Origin: Butyrivibrio sp.
Lineage (GTDB): Bacteria > Bacillota > Clostridia > Lachnospirales > Lachnospiraceae
DNA: 37,517 nt
Direction of reading: 5' to 3'
NCBI GenBank assembly: GCA_017470505.1
Contig: JAFUYO010000002.1
Span: 1-37,517, forward strand
The notes under the pieces are model-generated. The model had not been told where the DNA came from, did no database searches, and saw nothing but the letters and a program-made list of their open reading frames with translations. Both the position numbers and the translations under genes were made by a program. How positions within the stretch are numbered: position 1 is the first letter of the stretch; the number at the start of each line of letters is the position of its first letter. Positions 23,847-32,353 of this stretch are shown here, piece by piece.

Positions 23847-25781
23847 CTACTTATGGCTGAAGTACTTTGTCAAATCCTCTATCGGGCCGGGCTTGGCGTA
23901 GTGGTACCCTTGTATGAAATCGAATCCCCTGTCCATGGAGTACCTGCTCTGGGACTCGTCCTCAACGCCCTCCACCAGCGTGATGAAGCCGTTCTTTTTG
24001 AAGACGTCGATCATATAGGTCAGGATGTCGTCCATCCTGTTGTCGTCGAGCGATTTGTAGAGGATGCTCTTGTCAAACTTTATCGTCTTTATCGGGCAGT
24101 CCATGACGCGCTCAAGCGACGAATAGCCGGTTCCGAAGTCGTCGAGGTATAGCTGTATTCCCTCCTTGTTGAGGATTTCCATGTTCCTGTTCGCTATCTC
24201 GTAGTTCTCGAACATGGCGGTCTCGGTGATCTCCATCCTTATCCTCGAAACGTCGATGTCGTACTTTTCAATGATGTCCAGAAGATCCTGATACATTTTC
24301 TCGTCAGAGAGCTCTTTTGATGAAATATTTATCGAAATCGCATCAAAGTCGTACTCTGCAGAAAGACTCTCTATAGTCCTGCAGACCTTGTTCAGTATTA
24401 TGCACGACAGTACATGTATGCATCCGGTCTGCTCCGCGATGGGGATGAACTTGTCGGGGGAAATAACTTTTCCGTTTAGATCAAGTCGCATCAAAGCCTC
24501 CGCCACCCTGAAGGCTCCCGCCTCAACACTGTAGATTGGCTGGGCGTAGACCATTATCCTCCTGTCATCGTAGTTCTGCTCGTTGCGTATCTCCTTTAAG
24601 GTGTTGCTGATCTCAAAGAATGTCCTGAACTGTTCCCTGTCCTCCTCCGTCGCAACATAGTAGTGCGAGCTGTTCTGATCGGTATAGCGCGCAGCGATGA
24701 ACTCAAAGAACTGTCTGACCAGTATCGGCGAGTCAAGCTCCCCGTCAACCTTGCCTGCGATCAGGACATAATTAAACGGAAGGTCGATATCCGACTTGAC
24801 GTTGTCAAACACACCTCTTATCTCGTTGACGTAGTTCCTTGCCTCTTTCTCTTCGCAGTTTTCGATGATGTCAACAAATCTCTCAGAGCTCATCTGGAAC
24901 ATAATGATCTTCCTGCTGATACTCTCGATAGCTCTGCAGGCCGATATTCCCTTCATGCCCATTTTGACGTTGTCTTCAACAGTTCCGGCCGCGGGAAAAG
25001 AAAAGAACACATAGATAAGGTAATATGGCTTCCCGCCGGAGTGTCTTGTGATATACTCATCCAGCGCGCTCTGCCCCTGACACCCGGACACCTCATCGTA
25101 GGTCTCGGCGTGGAACAAAAGATGTGCGAGCACGAAAACGATCGCGTACGAAAGACCTGCAAACACAACGTGCGTCCTCTCAACGACGAGTATCTGCGCT
25201 GTCAAAAGAGCTATTTCAATCGGCACTACAGCATAGACGGTGGTCCACACTATTCTGGATAGATTGTTTCTGTTGATCACAGTGGTTATGAAACAGATGA
25301 CGGCACAGACAATTCCTGCGCAGCTGTAATATCTGATAAGATGCGTTACATCAATACCGCCCTCCTCCATCCTGCAGATTTTCCCGGAGAAGATTTCAAA
25401 GAGCGCTCCTGTCACATAGACGACTGATAAGACTGCATACATGGAGAGGAACTCTTTTCGCTGACTTCGCCTTATCAGTGACAACATGTTCACATAGGAA
25501 AAGACAAAATAAAGCGTTATATTGTACGATATCAGAAACAGTACAACCTGCCCCATGAAAAGATATTTGTTGTAGTATCGTTCGGGATTATTTGCCGCCA
25601 CCAGTATCGAGATCTGGAGAACTGATGAGATTGCAGAAGAAATAAGCCCCGCAAAAACATACCTGAAGACATAGGTATTGCGCGGTTTTGAATAAAAAAT
25701 CACCATCAGGATGAGCACTGCAAAAAGGACTGACGCGTACTCACCGACATAGTTATAAAGTAAAAACGGTTTTGTGTACAT
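23847..25781 (-). CDS. Membrane-anchored EAL-domain cyclic-di-GMP phosphodiesterase
   Basis: Likely hydrolyses cyclic-di-GMP to pGpG. The N-terminal 225 residues contain about seven membrane helices forming a sensory module. Residues about 235-380 resemble a degenerate GGDEF domain without the GGDEF loop. The C-terminal EAL domain (about 405-640) keeps every catalytic landmark: EAL (428-430), NISS (485-488), EITE (517-520), DDFGTGYSS (547-555), IKFDKS (567-572), E604 and QGYHYAKP (624-631). It should therefore be active. No Shine-Dalgarno site precedes the ATG; the start codon sits in the loop of a 13-bp hairpin shared with the 3' end of the EF-G-like gene. 644 residues. Confidence 0.93.
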   Translation of the reverse strand: MYTKPFLLYNYVGEYASVLFAVLILMVIFYSKPRNTYVFRYVFAGLISSAISSVLQISILVAANNPERYYNKYLFMGQVVLFLISYNITLYFVFSYVNMLSLIRRSQRKEFLSMYAVLSVVYVTGALFEIFSGKICRMEEGGIDVTHLIRYYSCAGIVCAVICFITTVINRNNLSRIVWTTVYAVVPIEIALLTAQILVVERTHVVFAGLSYAIVFVLAHLLFHAETYDEVSGCQGQSALDEYITRHSGGKPYYLIYVFFSFPAAGTVEDNVKMGMKGISACRAIESISRKIIMFQMSSERFVDIIENCEEKEARNYVNEIRGVFDNVKSDIDLPFNYVLIAGKVDGELDSPILVRQFFEFIAARYTDQNSSHYYVATEEDREQFRTFFEISNTLKEIRNEQNYDDRRIMVYAQPIYSVEAGAFRVAEALMRLDLNGKVISPDKFIPIAEQTGCIHVLSCIILNKVCRTIESLSAEYDFDAISINISSKELSDEKMYQDLLDIIEKYDIDVSRIRMEITETAMFENYEIANRNMEILNKEGIQLYLDDFGTGYSSLERVMDCPIKTIKFDKSILYKSLDDNRMDDILTYMIDVFKKNGFITLVEGVEDESQSRYSMDRGFDFIQGYHYAKPGPIEDLTKYFSHK

Positions 25782-25807
25782 GTCATCATGTTATCACAAA
25801 ACCGTTT
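25764..25807 (-). terminator. Hairpin ending the EF-G-like gene and enclosing the EAL start codon
   Basis: A perfect 13-bp stem, cacaaaaccgttt (25795-25807) with aaacggttttgtg (25764-25776), has an 18-nt loop. On the minus strand it is followed by TT to give a U-rich end (CCGTTTTTAC), as in an intrinsic terminator for the EF-G-like gene, whose stop is 38 bp upstream. The EAL start codon (25779-25781) is in the loop, and its first codons form the 3' arm. Confidence 0.75.
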
Positions 25808-25845
25808 GTATTTTTATAAACTCTATATAAAACTTTTATAAGAAA

Positions 25846-27936
25846 TCATTCCTCGGAATTTGCAGCAGCAACCTTCTCAGCTCTGTCAGCTACTTCCTTG
25901 GCCTGAACATCCGAAGGAGCCTGCTCGTATCTTGCGAACTCATACTCGTAGTCTCCGCTTCCGCCTGTCATTGAGCGCAGCTGCGTGCAGTAGCCAAAGA
26001 GCTCCATCATCGGAACCTCCGCCTCGATGACCTGCTTGCCTGTGAGGGAAGGATTCATTCCGAGAACTCTTCCTCTTCTCTTGTTGAGGTCACCCATAAC
26101 GTCACCGGTGAAGTTGTCCGGAACGGTTACCTTGAGTGATACGATGGGCTCAAGAAGAACCGGTGAAGCATCCATGAAGCCCTTCTTGAAGGCGCCCGAT
26201 GCTGCAACCTTGAATGCCATCTCGGAGGAATCAACAGGGTGATATGATCCGTCGTAAAGTGTGGCCTTTACTCCTACAACCGGATAAGCTGCAAGCGGTC
26301 CGCGAAGCACTGACTCTGCGATACCCTTCTCAACTGCCGGGAAGAAGTTCTTGGGAACTGCTCCGCCGACAACTACCTGGTCAAATACATAAGGTGTTGT
26401 GGGATCGCCTGAGGGTTCAAAGCGCATCTTGACGTGACCGTACTGGCCGTGTCCGCCTGTCTGCTTCTTGTACTTGTACTCAACATCGGAGTTCTTGCGG
26501 ATGGTCTCTCTGAACGCTACCTTGGGCTTGGTCAGATCGATGCCGACCTTGTAAATATTCTGGAGCTTAGACTGGATAACCTCCAGGTGCATATCGCCCA
26601 TACCGTAGATGAGGGTCTGACGGTTCTCGGCGTCGTTGACAACCTTGAGTGTCTGGTCCTCAGCTGAGAGCTTGGCAAGTGACTGTGCGATCTTGTCGAT
26701 ATCTCCCTTGTTCTGAGCGTGGTATCTCATGTATGTGTAAGGCTGTGAAATATCCATCCTGGCGTACTGGATGGGATTAGCCTTGGTAGACAGTGTGTCT
26801 CCGGTTGTGATATCGAGCTTCTGAAGAGCGCCGAGGTCACCTGCGTGGAGCTCGGGAACTTCGGTTGCCTTGTTGCCCTGAAGAACGTAGAGCTTGCCAA
26901 TCTTCACATCGATATCCTTGCCTGCGACAAACATCTGGTCATCAGACTTAAGGACACCCGAGCGAACCTTGATAAGCGAGTACTTGCCGATGAAAGGATC
27001 GATCATGGTCTTGAATACAAATGCTGTCTTGGGCTTTGCAAAGTCAAAGTCAGCCTCGAAGATCTCGTTGGTATTGGTGTTGATACCGGCCATCTTGCGG
27101 TTGTCTGGGCTTGGCATGTACTTGACAATATCGTCGAGCACTGTGTAGATACCCTGGCAGAGAGTGCTGGATCCCATCTCGATAGGAACGATCGTCCCGT
27201 CGCAGACATTGCTCCTGGCAGCTGCTCTGATTTCCGCCTCTGAGAACGTCTCACCGTTAAAGTACCTGTCCATGAACTCCTCTGATGTCTCAGCGACGGT
27301 CTCAATAAGCGTATCTCTGAAGAGCTTGAGGTTGGCTTCGTTGTACTCGGGAACGGGACACTCAACAACCTCTTTTCCTTCCCATCTGAAGCCCTTCTCC
27401 TGGATGACGTTTACATATCCGACGAACTTCTCGTTCTCACGGATAGGGAGGTTGAACGGAGCCATCTTCTTGCCGTACTTGTCAGTGAGGTCCTGAACTA
27501 CCTGTCTGTAGGAAACGTCATCTATATCCATGTCGGAGACGAAAAACATGCGGGGAATCTTGTACTTCTCGCACATATCCCACGCCTTCTCTGTCCCGAC
27601 CTCAATTCCTGCCTTGCCGGAAACAACGATGATAGCTGCGTCTGCAACACTGATTGCCTCCTGAACCTCTCCGATGAAATCAAAGAAACCGGGAGTATCT
27701 ATAAGATTGATCTTGTGACCTTCCCACTCCAAAGGAATAGTCGTTGCGCTGATGGAAATATGTCTCTTCTGCTCTTCCTTGTCAAAGTCAGAGAGTGTGT
27801 TTCCATCCTCAACCTTGCCCATACGGGAAGTGATTCCTGCCAGATATGCCATAGCTTCTGCAAGAGTTGTCTTACCTGCCCCACCATGACCAAGCAGCAC
27901 TACATTCCTAATCTTGTCAGTCGTGTAAACATTCAT
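25846..27936 (-). CDS. EF-G-like translational GTPase (FusA2-type paralogue)
   Basis: 696 residues with the domain order of elongation factor G: G domain (1-270), domain II, domain III, domain IV (HGQYGHVKMRFEP, GGAVPKNFFPAVEKGI) and domain V. G1 is intact (GHGGAGKT, 16-23). Two motifs differ from true EF-G: the G3 motif reads DTPGFFDF (80-87), so the His of DTPGH is Phe, and the G4 motif reads SDMD (134-137) instead of NKMD. This places it with the EF-G-like/FusA2 paralogues, not the main translocase. GGAGG precedes the ATG. It is divergent from tyrA. The role is unknown: recycling, stress translation and ribosome rescue are possible. Confidence 0.88.
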   Translation of the reverse strand: MNVYTTDKIRNVVLLGHGGAGKTTLAEAMAYLAGITSRMGKVEDGNTLSDFDKEEQKRHISISATTIPLEWEGHKINLIDTPGFFDFIGEVQEAISVADAAIIVVSGKAGIEVGTEKAWDMCEKYKIPRMFFVSDMDIDDVSYRQVVQDLTDKYGKKMAPFNLPIRENEKFVGYVNVIQEKGFRWEGKEVVECPVPEYNEANLKLFRDTLIETVAETSEEFMDRYFNGETFSEAEIRAAARSNVCDGTIVPIEMGSSTLCQGIYTVLDDIVKYMPSPDNRKMAGINTNTNEIFEADFDFAKPKTAFVFKTMIDPFIGKYSLIKVRSGVLKSDDQMFVAGKDIDVKIGKLYVLQGNKATEVPELHAGDLGALQKLDITTGDTLSTKANPIQYARMDISQPYTYMRYHAQNKGDIDKIAQSLAKLSAEDQTLKVVNDAENRQTLIYGMGDMHLEVIQSKLQNIYKVGIDLTKPKVAFRETIRKNSDVEYKYKKQTGGHGQYGHVKMRFEPSGDPTTPYVFDQVVVGGAVPKNFFPAVEKGIAESVLRGPLAAYPVVGVKATLYDGSYHPVDSSEMAFKVAASGAFKKGFMDASPVLLEPIVSLKVTVPDNFTGDVMGDLNKRRGRVLGMNPSLTGKQVIEAEVPMMELFGYCTQLRSMTGGSGDYEYEFARYEQAPSDVQAKEVADRAEKVAAANSEE

Positions 27937-28008
27937 GTGTCATCCTCCAGTCACCTTTTTGTGTATAATGATGAGATATTTGTATTCCCCCAAAAATCCC
28001 ATACAACC

Positions 28009-28037
28009 ATTTTACTAAAAAGACTCTCCCTATACAA
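28009..28037 (-). promoter_or_regulatory. Candidate promoter of the EF-G-like gene
   Basis: TTGTAT (28032-28037) and TAAAAT (28009-28014) on the minus strand are 17 bp apart, about 75 bp before the ATG. The -35 is poor. An overlapping alternative exists nearer the gene. Confidence 0.4.
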
Positions 28038-28071
28038 GTATTTTAGGGCTAATTGCACAAATATATATCTA

Positions 28072-28100
28072 TTGTTTTTTGCACTTTAAAGTGATATAGT
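28072..28100 (+). promoter_or_regulatory. Candidate promoter of tyrA-aroA with a palindromic spacer
   Basis: TTGTTT (28072-28077) and TATAGT (28095-28100) are 17 bp apart. The spacer holds a perfect 12-bp palindrome, cactttaaagtg (28082-28093), a possible operator. The -35 is weak. Confidence 0.45.
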
Positions 28101-28144
28101 GGTGGAAGTAATGCATAATTATATACTGAAGGGAAACAGCTGCA

Positions 28145-29245
28145 ATGGAAGCGAAAACTTTTGGCTTTGTGGGACTTGGTCTCATCGGAGGCTCCATAGC
28201 CAGAGCCATCAGGTCGGTAATTCCCGATTCCCGCATAATGGCCTACACGCCTCACAAGGAGACTGTCGACAAGGCCTTTCAGGACGGGATCGTGGATGAA
28301 CCGCTTTTAGAGATATCAGATAAATTCAGCGAGTGCGACTACATTTTTTTGTGCGCGCCTGTCGCTGTAAACAACGAAAACCTCAGAAAAATTGCAGGCT
28401 TTATACAGCCTCACACCACCATCACGGATATCGGTTCTGTCAAGACCCCCATACATGATGTGGTAAAAGAACTCTCGCTCGAGGAGCAGTTTATCGGCGG
28501 ACACCCCATGGCAGGGACTGAGAGGATAGGCTACAACAACTCAAAGGCCGGACTTTTGGAAAATGCCTATTATATACTCACAAAAACTAAAAAAACTGAC
28601 GAAGAGCGTCTATTTGCCTATGAGTCCCTTGTCAGGCAGATCGGCGCTATTCCCCTTATTGTATCCTATGAGCGGCACGATTTTATCACCGCTGCCATAA
28701 GCCATGTGCCCCATGTAATATCAGCCTCCCTCGTAAACCTCGTCCACGACAGCGACAGCGAGGATCAGCTGATGAAGACCGTGGCAGCCGGAGGTTTCAA
28801 GGACATCACGAGGATATCATCATCATCTCCCGTCATGTGGAATCAGATATGTATGACCAACTCGTATAACATTTCGCAGCTCCTTTCAGACTACATTGAC
28901 TCCCTCATGGATATAAAGCTTGCAATCGATGAGCACGATGAAGCTAAGGTCACGGATTTTTTCACATCTGCAAGGCAGTACAGGGAGTCCTTTACAGATA
29001 CCGCCTCCGGCCCCATCAGGATTGTCCACGAGCTGCGGGTTGAGATCGATGACAAGCCCGGGAATCTCTCCCGTGTTGCAACCCTGCTCTCCGACAACTC
29101 GATCAACATCAAGAACATCGGTATTGTTCACAACAGGGAGTACGAACGCGGAACACTCAGGATTGAACTTCACGACAGGCAGGGTCTTGAGAGGTCCAGA
29201 GATATACTTAAGTCACATGGGTTTACAGTTTTTACCAAAAAGTAG
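28145..29245 (+). CDS. tyrA: Prephenate dehydrogenase with ACT domain
   Basis: NAD(P)-dependent oxidative decarboxylation of prephenate to 4-hydroxyphenylpyruvate, the tyrosine branch. The N-terminal Rossmann fold starts with GFVGLGLIGGSIARAIR. The catalytic block GGHPMAGTERIG lies near residue 120, followed by the helical dimerisation domain. A C-terminal ACT domain (about 292-366, LRVEIDDKPGNLSRVATLL) would bind tyrosine for feedback control. Length 366 matches Firmicute TyrA with ACT. GAAGGG precedes the ATG. It is followed after 31 bp by aroA. This pair is the only one on the plus strand. Confidence 0.95.
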   Translation: MEAKTFGFVGLGLIGGSIARAIRSVIPDSRIMAYTPHKETVDKAFQDGIVDEPLLEISDKFSECDYIFLCAPVAVNNENLRKIAGFIQPHTTITDIGSVKTPIHDVVKELSLEEQFIGGHPMAGTERIGYNNSKAGLLENAYYILTKTKKTDEERLFAYESLVRQIGAIPLIVSYERHDFITAAISHVPHVISASLVNLVHDSDSEDQLMKTVAAGGFKDITRISSSSPVMWNQICMTNSYNISQLLSDYIDSLMDIKLAIDEHDEAKVTDFFTSARQYRESFTDTASGPIRIVHELRVEIDDKPGNLSRVATLLSDNSINIKNIGIVHNREYERGTLRIELHDRQGLERSRDILKSHGFTVFTKK

Positions 29246-29259
29246 CTGGTGTACACCAG
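29246..29259. promoter_or_regulatory. 14-bp palindrome in the tyrA-aroA gap
   Basis: ctggtgtacaccag is perfectly self-complementary and begins at the base after the tyrA stop codon, ending 17 bp before the aroA ATG. Protein site and small RNA hairpin are both possible. Confidence 0.5.
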
Positions 29260-29276
29260 GCTACACGGAGAAATAT

Positions 29277-30605
29277 ATGATCGCACTAGAGAGAGCTAAA
29301 CATCCTTTAAAAGGAGACATATTTGTGCCGGGGGACAAATCAATCTCCCACAGGAGCATCATGTTCGGTGCTCTGGCAAAAGGGACCACTGAGGTTACAG
29401 GATTTCTTGAGAGCGCAGACTGCCTCTCTACAATTGACTGTTTTAAAAAGCTCGGCGTTGAGATTGAGCACTCGATCCGCCCCACCAACGGTGTACCTAC
29501 GATCACCGTGCACGGAGGCGGGCTAAATAACTTCACCGCTCCCAATTCAACTCTTTACACAGGAAACAGCGGGACAACCACAAGGCTTATGTCGGGCATT
29601 CTTTCGGCTCAGCCCTTTGACTCCATGATCACCGGTGACATGTCCATCGAGAAAAGACCCATGGAGAGAATAATAAAGCCCCTGACCCAGATGGGTGCAG
29701 AGGTTACATCGATAATGGGAAACGGCTGCGCTCCCCTCAGATTCACAGGTGGACGCTCACTTCACGGCATCAACTACAGAAGCCCCGTATCTTCCGCACA
29801 GGTAAAGAGCTGCATCATGCTCGCAGGACTTTATGCCGAAGGGGATACGGTTGTGTATGAGCCCGCCCTTTCCAGGAATCACACGGAGATAATGCTCTCC
29901 GCCTTCGGCGCGGACATACACAATGAGGTTGCGCGTGACGGCAGCGCCGCATGTATCCTGCATCCCGGTATGCCTCTTAGCGGAATGAAGATCAATGTCC
30001 CGGGGGACATCTCCTCCGCCGCATACTTCATGGCAGCAGCCCTCATCGTTCCGGACTCCGAGATACTCATCAGAAACGTCGGGATAAACGCAACACGCGC
30101 CGGCATCATCACTGTTCTCAAGCAGATGGGCGCCGATATCACGCTCCTGAATGTGGACGAATCCCACGAGCCCAAGGCAGACATACTGGTCAGATACTCA
30201 GAGCTGCACGGAAACGAGAATCACCAGTTCGTGATTGGCGGCAAGGACATACCGAGGATGATAGACGAGCTACCCGTCGTGGCTGTTCTTGCAGCTACCG
30301 CAGACTGCGACACCATCATAAAGGACGCCGCGGAACTCAAGATCAAGGAATCCAACAGAATAGATACGGTAGTTGATGGCCTTACAAAGATGGGGTGCGA
30401 CGTTGAAGCAACCGACGACGGCATGATAATCCACGGCGGAAGGCCCCTGCGCGGAGCCGACATCGACTCCCATTCCGACCACCGCCTGGCGATGAGCTTT
30501 GCGATAGCATCGCTCGCAGCCGAAGGCACCACACGCATTCTTGGCGATGAGTGTGTTGGCATCTCCTACCCCAGCTTTTTCAAGGATCTGCAGACACTGC
30601 TGTAA
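29277..30605 (+). CDS. aroA: 3-phosphoshikimate 1-carboxyvinyltransferase (EPSP synthase)
   Basis: Transfers enolpyruvyl from PEP to shikimate-3-phosphate in the shikimate pathway. Motifs: GDKSISHRS near residue 19, the PEP-loop GNSGTTTRLMSG (about 95-106), MSIEKRPMERI, the SAQVKS block, the catalytic DELPVVAV, KESNRI and SDHRLAMSFAI near the C-terminus. The open frame reaches upstream into tyrA, but the start at 29277 (MIALERAKHPLKG) has GGAG 6 nt before it and gives 442 residues, the normal length. The loop form GNSGTTTR is closer to class II than to the GNAGTAMR of E. coli. Confidence 0.96.
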   Translation: MIALERAKHPLKGDIFVPGDKSISHRSIMFGALAKGTTEVTGFLESADCLSTIDCFKKLGVEIEHSIRPTNGVPTITVHGGGLNNFTAPNSTLYTGNSGTTTRLMSGILSAQPFDSMITGDMSIEKRPMERIIKPLTQMGAEVTSIMGNGCAPLRFTGGRSLHGINYRSPVSSAQVKSCIMLAGLYAEGDTVVYEPALSRNHTEIMLSAFGADIHNEVARDGSAACILHPGMPLSGMKINVPGDISSAAYFMAAALIVPDSEILIRNVGINATRAGIITVLKQMGADITLLNVDESHEPKADILVRYSELHGNENHQFVIGGKDIPRMIDELPVVAVLAATADCDTIIKDAAELKIKESNRIDTVVDGLTKMGCDVEATDDGMIIHGGRPLRGADIDSHSDHRLAMSFAIASLAAEGTTRILGDECVGISYPSFFKDLQTLL

Positions 30606-30615
30606 TTGTGCAGAG

Positions 30616-30642
30616 GGACGGCGGCCGCATCTCTCGCCGTCC
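30616..30642. terminator. GC-rich hairpin between convergent aroA and ugd
   Basis: Perfect 8-bp stem ggacggcg (30616-30623) with cgccgtcc (30635-30642), loop 11. It lies 10 bp after the aroA stop. It lacks a T-run, so as an intrinsic terminator it is imperfect; Rho may help. Confidence 0.5.
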
Positions 30643-30682
30643 TGTCAACCGCCACATTAACATTCTGAACGTCTAAGCGGCC

Positions 30683-31867
30683 TTACTCATTGCGGAAGAG
30701 GTCACGTGTGTAGACCTTATCGACTACATCCGAGAGCTCGTCTGTCATGCGGTTTGCTATGATGAAATCGCACTCTTTCTTGAATTTAGTAAGGTCGCGC
30801 TCGACTTTCGAGTTAAAGAAATCATCGTCCTTTAAGGTGGGCTCGTAGACAACGCACTCGATTCCGCGTGACTTGATGCGCTTCATAACGCCCTGGATGG
30901 CGGACTGCCTGTAGTTGTCAGAGCCTGCCTTCATAGTGAGCCTGTACACTCCCACCTTCTTGGGGTGGAGGGCCCAGATCCTGTCGGCGATGAAATCCTT
31001 TCTCGTGCGGTTGGCATCAACAATGGCCGAGATCAGGTTGTTCGGCACATCCTCGTAGTTTGCCAGAAGCTGCTTGGTGTCCTTGGGCAGGCAGTAGCCG
31101 CCGTAGCCAAAGGACGGATTGTTGTAGAAGTCGCCCACTCTCGGATCGAGGCATACGCCTTCTATGATATTTTTCGTATTAAGTCCTCTTACCTCGGCGT
31201 AGGTGTCAAGCTCGTTGAAGAAGGAAACCCTGAGCGCGAGGTAGGTGTTGGCAAAGAGCTTAACAGACTCTGCCTCTGTCGAGTTCATAAACAGAACATC
31301 TATGTTCTCCTTGATAGCGCCCTGCTTTAACAGATCAGCAAAAAGATGTGCCATCTCTGTAGCTTCATCGCTGTCTGTATCGTGTCCCACGATGATACGT
31401 GAGGGATATAGGTTGTCATACAGAGCGTGCCCCTCTCTCAGAAACTCGGGCGAGAACATGATGTGATCGGTGTTGTAGGTATCACAGAGTTCCTCCGTGT
31501 AACCTACAGGGATCGTCGACTTGATCACGATGTACGCATCGGGATTCTCGCGCCTCACCTGGTCTACAACACTCGCAACAGACGAGGTGTCAAAGTAGTT
31601 GAGCTTCTCGTCGTAGTTCGTCGGCGTGGAGATAATGACAAACTGCGCATCACTGTAAGCCTCTGAAGCGTCAAGTGTTGCGCGCAGCCTTATATTATCT
31701 TTTTCAAGATATTCCTGTATTTCCTTGTCTACGATGGGCGAAATACGCCTGTTTATCATGTCGACCTTCTCGGGAACGACATCAACCGCCGTCACGTCAT
31801 TGTACTGCGACAGCAAAAGAGAATTGGACAGACCAACATATCCTGTTCCTACCACTGCAATTTTCAT
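30683..31867 (-). CDS. ugd: UDP-glucose 6-dehydrogenase
   Basis: Oxidises UDP-glucose to UDP-glucuronate for capsule, exopolysaccharide or wall glycans. The N-terminal Rossmann motif [15 protein letters not shown], the STPTNYD loop, [18 protein letters not shown], the K204 region ([12 protein letters not shown]) and the catalytic Cys259 in [14 protein letters not shown] are all present. 394 residues, the short bacterial form. Its ATG overlaps the stop of the PilZ gene (4 bp), so it is translated in tandem with it. No glycosyltransferase genes are in the window. Confidence 0.95.
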   Translation of the reverse strand: MKIAVVGTGYVGLSNSLLLSQYNDVTAVDVVPEKVDMINRRISPIVDKEIQEYLEKDNIRLRATLDASEAYSDAQFVIISTPTNYDEKLNYFDTSSVASVVDQVRRENPDAYIVIKSTIPVGYTEELCDTYNTDHIMFSPEFLREGHALYDNLYPSRIIVGHDTDSDEATEMAHLFADLLKQGAIKENIDVLFMNSTEAESVKLFANTYLALRVSFFNELDTYAEVRGLNTKNIIEGVCLDPRVGDFYNNPSFGYGGYCLPKDTKQLLANYEDVPNNLISAIVDANRTRKDFIADRIWALHPKKVGVYRLTMKAGSDNYRQSAIQGVMKRIKSRGIECVVYEPTLKDDDFFNSKVERDLTKFKKECDFIIANRMTDELSDVVDKVYTRDLFRNE

Positions 31868-32220
31868 TGGTTATCTCCCTGAAGCTTCCTCTTCTCGTCC
31901 TCTACGAGTTCATAGACATCTATCCTCTGCTTGACCTCCTCAGGCATTCCGATAAAAAGTCCGCCGTAGTGGAAGGTGTCATTTTCTTTGGACGCCCTGA
32001 CTATCTGAACTATGACATGCAGAACCTCCTTGGTCCAGATTGTAAGCTTGGCCTCATAATTATTGCCGATGGTGAGCTGCTTGTCAGTAGAAAAACCCAT
32101 GCCTGTACTTGATGCATCTGTAATCTTGATCTCGCAGGCATCAATCGACTCTGTTCCCAGCTCCTTTAAGATGATCTCACCCGTAAGTTCAAGTCTCTTG
32201 TTTTTTCTTCTGTCTTCCAT
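31864..32220 (-). CDS. PilZ-domain cyclic-di-GMP-binding protein
   Basis: Single-domain 118-residue PilZ protein. The two ligand motifs are intact: RxxxR (R5-KNK-R9) and DxSxxG (D35-A-S37-S-T-G40), so it should bind cyclic-di-GMP. GGGGG precedes the ATG by a few bases. Coupling to ugd suggests a cyclic-di-GMP input to UDP-glucuronate-dependent polysaccharide production, as PilZ domains commonly control such systems. That link is inferred from the overlap only. Confidence 0.92.
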   Translation of the reverse strand: MEDRRKNKRLELTGEIILKELGTESIDACEIKITDASSTGMGFSTDKQLTIGNNYEAKLTIWTKEVLHVIVQIVRASKENDTFHYGGLFIGMPEEVKQRIDVYELVEDEKRKLQGDNQ

Positions 32221-32253
32221 AATTATCCCCCATGATAGTCATATAAAGATATA

Positions 32254-32346
32254 ATACCACAATTCTAAGCTCGAAATAACCTCGCTAAGAATTTTGGTAT
32301 CCTTATCGCTAAGCTCGATAATACCTCGCTAAGCGAATCAGTATAC
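32254..32346. repeat. Palindromic/direct repeat cluster between queA and the PilZ gene
   Basis: Two direct copies of a 25-bp unit beginning ctaagctcga and ending cctcgctaag lie at 32265-32289 and 32309-32333. An imperfect inverted repeat, 32254-32270 with 32284-32300, pairs at 15 of 17 positions. The second copy contains small stems ttatcg/cgataa and tcgc/gcga. The cluster begins 34 bp upstream of the PilZ start and ends 8 bp from the queA stop, so it may serve as queA 3' structure. Confidence 0.75.
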
Positions 32347-32353
32347 CACAAAT

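Noticed and set aside
28920-29276. N-terminal extension of AroA
   Set aside because: It lies within tyrA in another frame; the start at 29277 has a ribosome site and gives the normal EPSP synthase length.
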